Origin: Pseudomonadota bacterium
GTDB taxonomy: Bacteria > Pseudomonadota > Gammaproteobacteria > Burkholderiales > Burkholderiaceae_C
Direction: 5' to 3'
Length of the DNA stretch: 64,000 nt
NCBI GenBank assembly: GCA_021819435.1
Contig: JAKARB010000009.1
Coordinates: 62,001 to 126,000 of the forward strand
Part shown: piece by piece, positions 57,483 to 64,000 of the stretch
How the letters are laid out: the number at the start of each line of letters is the position of its first letter
Numbering within the stretch: the first letter of the stretch is position 1
Program-made: the position numbers and the translations under genes
The notes under the pieces: generated by a model
Told to the model about the DNA's origin: nothing
The model's input: the letters and a program-made list of their open reading frames with translations, nothing else
The model's database searches: none

Positions 57483-58702
57483 GCATCTTCATCTCCGTGG
57501 CCGCTTACCGCGACCCCCAGTTGATATCGACCTTGCTCGATTGCCTGCGCCGCGCTCGGCATCCTGAAGCGCTGCATTTCGGCATCTGCTGGCAACATGG
57601 CCCAGATGAGGCGCCCCTGCCCGACCTGGCCCCGGCACGCTTGAGCCTGATCCAATTGCCCTGGCAAGACAGTGGCGGCGCTTGCTGGGCGCGAGCGCAA
57701 GCCATGCGTTTGTGGCACGGCGAAGATTTCTTCATGCAAATCGACTCGCACCACCGCTTCGTGCAGGATTGGGACGAGCTGCTGATCGACCAATTCCAAC
57801 GATGCGATGCCCCACGGCCGCTGTTGACCACGCTGCCCGCCGACTTCGACCCAAGCCAGCCGCTGCCAGAGCACAGCCCACCCATGTCGATGGCGTTCGC
57901 GCATTTCACACGCGAAGGCATCCCCGTCTACAACGCGATACCGCGCCACGACTGGCGAGCCGGCCAAGCGCCTGTTCGTGCTCGCTTCCTGGCGGCAGGC
58001 TTCATCTTCACGCTCGGGCGGTTCACGCAAGATGTGCCTTACGACCCAGAGCTTTATTTCCTGGGCGAAGAGATCACGCTGGCCATACGCGCATTCACGC
58101 ACGGCTACAGCCTCTTTCATCCCACGGTTCACGTGCTGTGGCACCAGTACAACCGGCATCAACGAGTGATGCATTGGGACGACCACACCGTGGCCGATGC
58201 GGCGACCCTGCGCGACCGCGCGAGCCTGGAACGCGTGCGACGGTTCTTGCGCCAGCCCCACATCGGCCCCTTCGGCTGCGGCTCGGCCCGAACCTTCGCC
58301 GAATACGAAGCCTACGCCGAGCTGAACTTCTTGCGCCAACGCGCCAGCCCTGCGGCCAAGGCCGGTGAAGAGCCCGCACGCCCACCTTCACTCATCGAAG
58401 GCGGCAACGGTGAGCGCACCTGGCCACTCAAACTGGTGCTGGACCGCGCCGCCGTGCCCCCGGCAGCGCTCGACCAACCAGCGTTCTGGTACGTGGCCTT
58501 CCATGACCAGGATGGCCGCGAGATCGCCCGCCAAGATGCCCTCCGAGACGAACTCCACACCTTGCTGACCAAGCCACCAGAGCCAGCCATCATTCTGGAG
58601 CGCCAGGTGCGATCAAATCGCCCGCCCGTGCGCTGGACGGTGAGGCCAACCGACAAGCGCAGGCGGTGGCTCGATGAAATGACCGGCGAGGTGTCGCTGT
58701 GA
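57479..58702 (+). CDS. GlcNAc-transferase family (Skp1-type) glycosyltransferase
   Basis: IFISVAAYRDPQLISTLLDCLRRARHPEALHFGICWQ; GGACWARAQAMRLWHGEDFFMQIDSHHRFVQDWDELLIDQ; VPYDPELYFLGEEITLAIRAFTHGYSLFHP; ATGA overlap. Confidence 0.85.
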   Translation: MSIFISVAAYRDPQLISTLLDCLRRARHPEALHFGICWQHGPDEAPLPDLAPARLSLIQLPWQDSGGACWARAQAMRLWHGEDFFMQIDSHHRFVQDWDELLIDQFQRCDAPRPLLTTLPADFDPSQPLPEHSPPMSMAFAHFTREGIPVYNAIPRHDWRAGQAPVRARFLAAGFIFTLGRFTQDVPYDPELYFLGEEITLAIRAFTHGYSLFHPTVHVLWHQYNRHQRVMHWDDHTVADAATLRDRASLERVRRFLRQPHIGPFGCGSARTFAEYEAYAELNFLRQRASPAAKAGEEPARPPSLIEGGNGERTWPLKLVLDRAAVPPAALDQPAFWYVAFHDQDGREIARQDALRDELHTLLTKPPEPAIILERQVRSNRPPVRWTVRPTDKRRRWLDEMTGEVSL

Positions 58703-59676
58703 ACCGGTTGCATGCGCATCGGCAAAGAATCGGGCATCACGAGCCCATGTCAGCCAGGGTCGATGGCGGAGCGCCCCAGGTGGCTGGGCCGCGCCATGCC
58801 ATGCTGAGTGAAATCGTGTCGGCGCTGGACCGCGCCCCAGCCGTTCAAAAGCTCTCGACCATGCAGCCGCCAGTGCAACGGATCATTCGCAGCACGCCCC
58901 CTGCGCCAGACGGCCAGTTCTTCGAGGTGAGCGGGCGCGCCGGGCCGCACAACACCGCCGCCAATCGCGATAGTCTGGCTGAGTTGCGCCTGGATCGCCA
59001 TCAAAACCCAGACTTACAGGCCGGGCACGTCAACAACGAACGAGAGGAAGATGTCGTCACCAATCAGGGCAACAATCCGACGGGCACCGGGCTGCACATG
59101 GCACACAACGTGTCGGACTCAGTTGTCCAGCATGCGATCACCACAGCAGCCAATACATACAACCAATCGACGCAGCAAGATTTGACCGCCTGGGACGAAG
59201 TCCAAGGCATGATCAACGGGATCGAGCCTCCGTTAGCGACAACTGCCACGACTCCCGCTTTTCGCCAACACGCGCTGGCGTCCCATTCAACCGCGAGTCA
59301 AACACTGCAGGCATTGATGGCAGTTCATCCGATCCCCCACACCACCGCCATGGAAGGCATGCTCACCATGCTTGCCAGCGCCATCGCGAACAGCCCGATG
59401 AACCTGCACCTCGGTGACGGCCCGACCAACATGAGCCTGGGCCATCACAACGACCCGAACAGCCACCCCGCACCTCTGGGTAGAAGCCTGACTTGGCGCT
59501 CGCATCAGATGCGCCAGGCTCTTGCCCTGACTGGATTCAATCCAGCGCACCACGATCGGACCCACGCGATGGCCCTGGCCTTGCCGCCCAACACCCTTGC
59601 CCACCAGCAAGCCATGCTCAATCCTGGCATCCCGCCAAACAGCATCCACAACTCGGCCAGCATGTTTCTCTTTTAG
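58699..59676 (+). CDS. Candidate eCIS cargo/effector, unknown function
   Basis: GTGA overlap with GT gene; N-term QVAGPRHAMLSEIVSALDRAPAVQKL shared with next gene. Confidence 0.6.
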   Translation: MNRLHAHRQRIGHHEPMSARVDGGAPQVAGPRHAMLSEIVSALDRAPAVQKLSTMQPPVQRIIRSTPPAPDGQFFEVSGRAGPHNTAANRDSLAELRLDRHQNPDLQAGHVNNEREEDVVTNQGNNPTGTGLHMAHNVSDSVVQHAITTAANTYNQSTQQDLTAWDEVQGMINGIEPPLATTATTPAFRQHALASHSTASQTLQALMAVHPIPHTTAMEGMLTMLASAIANSPMNLHLGDGPTNMSLGHHNDPNSHPAPLGRSLTWRSHQMRQALALTGFNPAHHDRTHAMALALPPNTLAHQQAMLNPGIPPNSIHNSASMFLF

Positions 59677-59744
59677 CGCCGACCACCGATCAAACCCAAG
59701 CACCTCAGCACGGCGCCGACACCCTCGGCACAAGGAGCATCCCG

Positions 59745-61517
59745 ATGGCACGGAAACCATTGCAAAAGCGCCCTGACCAGGCAAGTCAAGCGGATGCCCC
59801 TCCCGTTGCCACAGCGCAGTTGGCTGGCCCGCGCCACCACCTGCTAGACGCTTTGGCCAACAACCTGGACGCCTCGCCACCGGTGCAACGGCTCGCCAAC
59901 GGCCTGCCATCCCCGCTGCAGGCCGGCATCGAATCGCTCAGCGGCATGTCGATGAGCCACGTGCGGGTGCACTACAACTCGCCCAAGCCCGCGCAACTGC
60001 AGGCGCATGCTTATGCACAAGGCGCGCAGATCCATCTCGCGCCAGGGCAGGAACACCACCTGCCGCATGAGGCCTGGCACGTCGTGCAGCAGGCACAGGG
60101 TCGGGTGCGGGCCAACCTGGACGTGTCAGGCACGCCCATCAACGACAGCCCCACGCTCGAACACGAAGCCGACACGATGGGCCGGCGCGCCTTGGCATCG
60201 TTCCCCGCTCAACGCCAAGCAAAGCAGCAAACGGCGCAACAGGGGCAACTGAGGCACGCCAGCAAGCCTGTGCACAAGGTGGCACAGCTGGCGGGGGACT
60301 ACGACGGCCTCCTGCCTGCGCATGAAACCCACGGTGACCACCACATCTTCCAAGGACAGCGGAACTCGGAGTTCACCTACCACCACATCATCCCCGAGAA
60401 CAAGCTGCACGACGCCTACGCGAAGTTGCGCGTCATCATGCAGTACACAGACCCCCAACACGCCCTCCATGCAGGTGTCGAAAGCTTGAAGGCCAATGCA
60501 CGCAAACAATGGCTCAAGACCCGCGCCGTGAACACGGCCCATGCTTTCAACAAGGAGTTCGATGACTACGGACTGAACCTCAGCGTTGCAGCCATCACCC
60601 CGCTGATCGAGGCCCACGCCACCTTCAAGCCGCTCTTCGACGCTATATTGACTGCGGCCAAGAACCAGCTCATCCCCAGGCTTGAGACACAATTCAACAA
60701 GCAAGCCAACACGCTCAAGAACCTGCTCGTGGCATTGCTCAAGAGCGATGCGTTCTTCCAGAGCTGGGGGCTTGGCCAAGGGGCTGGGGCGATCACCGCC
60801 GAAGTCGACCAGGTGAACCAACGCATCCATGGGTATGACATGTACGACCCTGCGGAATTCACTGCCATCCTCGACGAGATCCCCGCCAGCTCAAGCAAGG
60901 GTCACACCAACAAGGGTGAACTCGTCAGGCGACTGGTCGAGCACGCGCGCAAGCCTGCGATGCAAGGCTTTTTCATGCGCAACTACACGGCTTTGCATGG
61001 AGCCAATGACAAGTTGGCAACGCTGGTGAGGGATGAAGGCTTGCCAAGACACGGACAGGATGAACTCGAAGATTCGATCACCTGGAACCCGGGCAACATC
61101 CACCGAGGCCCAAGTTCAAAGTTGCGCCTGGACCCCAAAACCAAGGGTGATTTCGATCAATTGCTTGATGATGGGGGCAAGGATTTCGAAGTGGCTGCGG
61201 TCAACATCATCAGCACGGAGCATTACCACCGCCTCGAAGCGCTTAACCTCAACCTCGATGCCCTGAACAAAATGGACGTGACCCAGCCCAGCGAAAAGGC
61301 CATTGAACTGGCCTCGGGCATCGTCCACCAAATGGTGGCCATCCAGAGGTTTGGGGTGACCCATTTCCAGGCCGGGAACTGGGAAGAGCATCCACCCTTG
61401 AGGCAAGGCGGCAAACCTTTCGTGCGGCTCAAGCAAAACGATCAGGCCATCCATGCCGCCCAAGGCAGCCCCCTCATCGCCAATTTGGGCCGCGCAAAGA
61501 ACATCCCGGGCATTTGA
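59745..61517 (+). CDS. Candidate eCIS effector: N-terminal signal-like motif, DUF4157 domain, C-terminal HNH-like toxin region
   Basis: QLAGPRHHLLDALANNLDASPPVQRL; DUF4157: LPSPLQAGIESLSGMSMSHVRVHYNSPKPAQLQAHAYAQGAQIHLAPGQEHHLPHEAWHVVQQAQGRV; FTYHHIIPENKLH; ITWNPGNIHRGPSS. Confidence 0.8.
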   Translation: MARKPLQKRPDQASQADAPPVATAQLAGPRHHLLDALANNLDASPPVQRLANGLPSPLQAGIESLSGMSMSHVRVHYNSPKPAQLQAHAYAQGAQIHLAPGQEHHLPHEAWHVVQQAQGRVRANLDVSGTPINDSPTLEHEADTMGRRALASFPAQRQAKQQTAQQGQLRHASKPVHKVAQLAGDYDGLLPAHETHGDHHIFQGQRNSEFTYHHIIPENKLHDAYAKLRVIMQYTDPQHALHAGVESLKANARKQWLKTRAVNTAHAFNKEFDDYGLNLSVAAITPLIEAHATFKPLFDAILTAAKNQLIPRLETQFNKQANTLKNLLVALLKSDAFFQSWGLGQGAGAITAEVDQVNQRIHGYDMYDPAEFTAILDEIPASSSKGHTNKGELVRRLVEHARKPAMQGFFMRNYTALHGANDKLATLVRDEGLPRHGQDELEDSITWNPGNIHRGPSSKLRLDPKTKGDFDQLLDDGGKDFEVAAVNIISTEHYHRLEALNLNLDALNKMDVTQPSEKAIELASGIVHQMVAIQRFGVTHFQAGNWEEHPPLRQGGKPFVRLKQNDQAIHAAQGSPLIANLGRAKNIPGI

Positions 61518-61535
61518 CTGCCCTGATGCAGCCCA

Positions 61536-61928
61536 TCAAGGCACGGTCACGGTCATCTGAGCGGGGCTTTCCACCGCGATCACGCCCGCCCATTCGCACA
61601 TCAACTTGCAGTTGGTGTCGAGCGCCGGCAAGCCTCCAACCGCGACGGACGGCACGCCAGGCTCCCACGGCAGCGCCAACACCGGGATGCACGGCGCTGG
61701 CGTGAAGACGCCCAGGGCCGCCGCCGTGAGGGCCACCACTTCGGGGTTCGTGGGGCTGCTGCACAAGCCGAAACTCGCGACGTTGACCAAGGGCTTGTTG
61801 TCCATGATGTTGGCCGCAGGCAGCATGCCCGCCGTCACCCGGTTCTCGGGCAGGACCACCAGCGGACAGGGCGCCGCGCCAAAGCTGCACTGCAGCACTG
61901 CGCCGTGGGTGACTTGAGGTGTGCTCAT
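61536..61928 (-). CDS. DUF4280/PAAR-like tip protein
   Basis: MSTPQVTHGAVLQCSFGAAPCPLVVLPENRVTAGMLPAANIMDNKPLVNVASFGLCSSPTNPEV. Confidence 0.85.
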   Translation of the reverse strand: MSTPQVTHGAVLQCSFGAAPCPLVVLPENRVTAGMLPAANIMDNKPLVNVASFGLCSSPTNPEVVALTAAALGVFTPAPCIPVLALPWEPGVPSVAVGGLPALDTNCKLMCEWAGVIAVESPAQMTVTVP

Positions 61929-63298
61929 GTGTTGCGAGACAGGTAGCGGCCGTCTTTTTGCAGTTCGAGCCGGATGCCATCGAGCAGGTCATGGGCGTGC
62001 ACGACGGGCGGCTGGCGCTTCACTGCCATCAAGGCACCATGGCGCAGCACGTTGATGATGGCGCCACCGGCCAGCTCATGGCGCTCGGCCAGCGCCTTGA
62101 AATCGACGTCCGCAGCCAGGTCGAAGCCGGGGCTGGCGAAGCTCTCGCGCCACAAGCGCAGCCTCGCGGCGGCATCGGGCATGGGAAATTGGATGGACGA
62201 TTGGAAGCGGCGCGCGAAGGCCTCGTCCATGTGCGATGACTGGTTCGTGGCGAGGATGGTCAGGCCCGAATGGCTCTCCAGGCGCTGCAACAGGTAAGCG
62301 ATCTGCTGGTTGACGGCGTGGTCATTGGATGAGCGCGCCTCATTGCGCTTGCCGAACAGGGCCTCGGCCTCGTCGAAGAACAGGATCCAGTTCTGCCCTT
62401 CGGCCTGGTCAAACAGCGCGGCCAGGTTCTTTTCGGTCTCCCCGATCCATTTCGAAACCACACGAGACAGGTCGACGCGGTACACAGGCACTTGGTGACG
62501 CTTGCCCAGCAGGCAGGCCGTGAGCGTCTTGCCCGTGCCGGGCAGGCCATGAAACAAGGCCCTGTAGCCCGGCTTGAGCCGCCGCTCAAGGCCCCAGCCC
62601 TTCATCAGCTTGGGGCCGTGCTCCAGCCACAGGCCCATCACCTCGATTTGCTTGAGCGTGGTGGCATCGAGGACCAGGTCCTCCCAGTCCAAGGAAGTGG
62701 TGATCGGGCTGGCAGGAAAGTCAGGCGATGCGGCAACCAGGTGGGCATCACCATGCAAGATCTGATTGAGCATGCGGGCCGACACACGCAAGGTCCCAGA
62801 CAGCGGCGGCTCGTCGGCATGCCGCTGCACGATTTGCACCACCCCTTCGCGTTGCAGTGCGTGCCCTGGCTGGAACAGCCCATCGAGCTCGATGCGCCGC
62901 TGGCAGTCGCTTCCGGCCAGCAGGAACATCGCCGTCTCGGCGGTGGGCAGGAACCCCGCATGCGACTGGCCGAGCACGCCGCCGAACTCGGTGAACCTGC
63001 GCCCCGTGGCGCGGTTGTTCAACAGGAAGGCATCCAGCCGCTCAGGGGCGATGTAGGGCGACAACGCCAAGATCAGCACCAGCCGCGCCGGCATCTTGAG
63101 ACCCAGGCGCAGCACCAATCCGGCATAAGCGCCGTCGCTTGCATGCAGCGCCGGTGGTTCGGGCAAGGGGGCATCGACCGGACCGGCTTCGTCGGTGTAG
63201 GCCGCGAAGCGCACGGCCATGACCGCCTCCATCCACGCCAGCTCGCGATTCAGCGTCAAGCCGTTTTTCTGAGAAGCAAGATCGGGGGCACTTGCCAT
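61925..63298 (-). CDS. AAA+ ATPase of eCIS (Pvc15-like)
   Basis: ALFHGLPGTGKTLTACLLGKRHQVPVYRVDLSRVVSKWIGETEKNLAALFDQAEGQNWILFFDEAEALFGKRNEARSSNDHAVNQQIAYLLQRLE. Confidence 0.93.
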   Translation of the reverse strand: MASAPDLASQKNGLTLNRELAWMEAVMAVRFAAYTDEAGPVDAPLPEPPALHASDGAYAGLVLRLGLKMPARLVLILALSPYIAPERLDAFLLNNRATGRRFTEFGGVLGQSHAGFLPTAETAMFLLAGSDCQRRIELDGLFQPGHALQREGVVQIVQRHADEPPLSGTLRVSARMLNQILHGDAHLVAASPDFPASPITTSLDWEDLVLDATTLKQIEVMGLWLEHGPKLMKGWGLERRLKPGYRALFHGLPGTGKTLTACLLGKRHQVPVYRVDLSRVVSKWIGETEKNLAALFDQAEGQNWILFFDEAEALFGKRNEARSSNDHAVNQQIAYLLQRLESHSGLTILATNQSSHMDEAFARRFQSSIQFPMPDAAARLRLWRESFASPGFDLAADVDFKALAERHELAGGAIINVLRHGALMAVKRQPPVVHAHDLLDGIRLELQKDGRYLSRNT

Positions 63299-63306
63299 GG
63301 CATGGT

Positions 63307-63999
63307 TCACCAGGTCACGTGGATCGGATGGGACATCCAGGGATGGTAGATCATGGAGAACGGCCAGGGGCATTGGTTCAGCAACACATCGACCGTCTTG
63401 CGCTGCACGTGCAGATGCCAGTTCTCACCCTTGCGCGACAGTTTCCCCTCGCGCACCAAAAAGGTCTCTCGCAACACAGGCGGGGTCGTGTTGCGAAGCG
63501 CCGACCAATTCTCGGTCACCGCCTGCATGAGGCCGTCACAGATGGCCAGTTCATCGGCCGTGGCCTCGTGCTCACGCGCCACGGGTTGCGAAAGCGGCAA
63601 GCCAGCCAACAGCTTGTTGAGCAGCAGCAAGGGCTCGGGCTGGTCCAGCCGGCCATCGCAGAGGTACTGCAGCAAATGGCAGGCACGCGAGGCATCTCTT
63701 TCGCCTTGGACCCGCAACACGCCCTGCTCATCGGGTCTCAGCAAGCCGAGGCGCTCGAACAGCGTGGGCAGGAAGGGCTGAAACAACACCAGCCCCGCAT
63801 TGCCCACATGGTGCGCATGCGCGGTTTCTTCCGCGCGCGCGGGCCGCCTGTTCGGGGCCTGTTTGGACTTCTCGCCATGAGACCGGGCTTCTTGCCGCAA
63901 CGCGGACACCAATGAACCATGCCCGCCCCTGAGCGCCAATTGGATGGCGCGTGCGCGCAGTTTTCCTGCTTGCCGCGTCCGGCCTGCGCTCCATCGCAT
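63307..63999 (-). CDS. Contractile injection system tape-measure-like protein (Pvc14-like), truncated at window edge
   Basis: GNAGLVLFQPFLPTLFERLGLL...LNKLLAGLPLSQPV...LICDGLMQAVTENWSALRNTTPPVLRETFLVREGKLSRKGENWHLHVQRKTVDVLLNQCPWPFSMIYHPWM-like C-terminus. Confidence 0.8.
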   Translation of the reverse strand: MRWSAGRTRQAGKLRARAIQLALRGGHGSLVSALRQEARSHGEKSKQAPNRRPARAEETAHAHHVGNAGLVLFQPFLPTLFERLGLLRPDEQGVLRVQGERDASRACHLLQYLCDGRLDQPEPLLLLNKLLAGLPLSQPVAREHEATADELAICDGLMQAVTENWSALRNTTPPVLRETFLVREGKLSRKGENWHLHVQRKTVDVLLNQCPWPFSMIYHPWMSHPIHVTW

Positions 64000-64000
64000 C

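Noticed and set aside
42320-63999. Prophage or type VI secretion system
   Set aside because: No capsid, portal, terminase or integrase, and no TssJ/L/M membrane complex; DUF4255, AAA+ ATPase, LysM tube cap and DUF4157 cargo fit an eCIS better.

Overview
High-GC bacterial window, probably betaproteobacterial (Burkholderiales-like) by gene content. It contains, left to right: (i) ordinary lipid/ester metabolism genes: a BMP-family binding protein (partial), a secretory lipase, an acyl-CoA dehydrogenase, TetR regulators, an HSL-type esterase, an SDR, a pectin-acetylesterase-like protein and an Na+/H+ antiporter-like protein; (ii) a compact type I peptide-export locus at about 6.87-12.45 kb, with a double-glycine-leader peptide gene opposite TolC, HlyD and a C39-peptidase ABC exporter; (iii) a PUFA-synthase/PKS-like biosynthetic cluster at about 18.5-35.1 kb, in which an AT-ACP-ACP-(degenerate ACP)-KR protein and a KS-(degenerate KS)-hotdog-hotdog protein with AfsA-like motifs sit with a HAD phosphatase, FAD monooxygenase, an AMP-ligase-like protein, thioesterase, SRPBCC protein and two SDRs; (iv) a DUF2946/TonB receptor/PepSY iron- or metal-uptake set, an orphan FliD-like protein and a secreted HELSH metallopeptidase-like protein with a ricin-like domain and Cys-rich repeats; (v) most of an extracellular contractile injection system (eCIS/PVC-like) from 42.3 kb to the right edge. 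The eCIS has a baseplate protein fused through Pro/Ala linkers to a DUF1906-like domain, a translationally coupled Skp1-type GlcNAc-transferase-like gene, and two candidate cargo proteins sharing an N-terminal 'AGPRH...LD..P.VQ.L' motif, one with a DUF4157 domain. The best candidates for an undescribed system are the eCIS cargo/glycosyltransferase/DUF1906 block and the AfsA-like hotdog lipid synthase cluster. All family assignments come from reading motifs in the translated sequence; no database searches were run.
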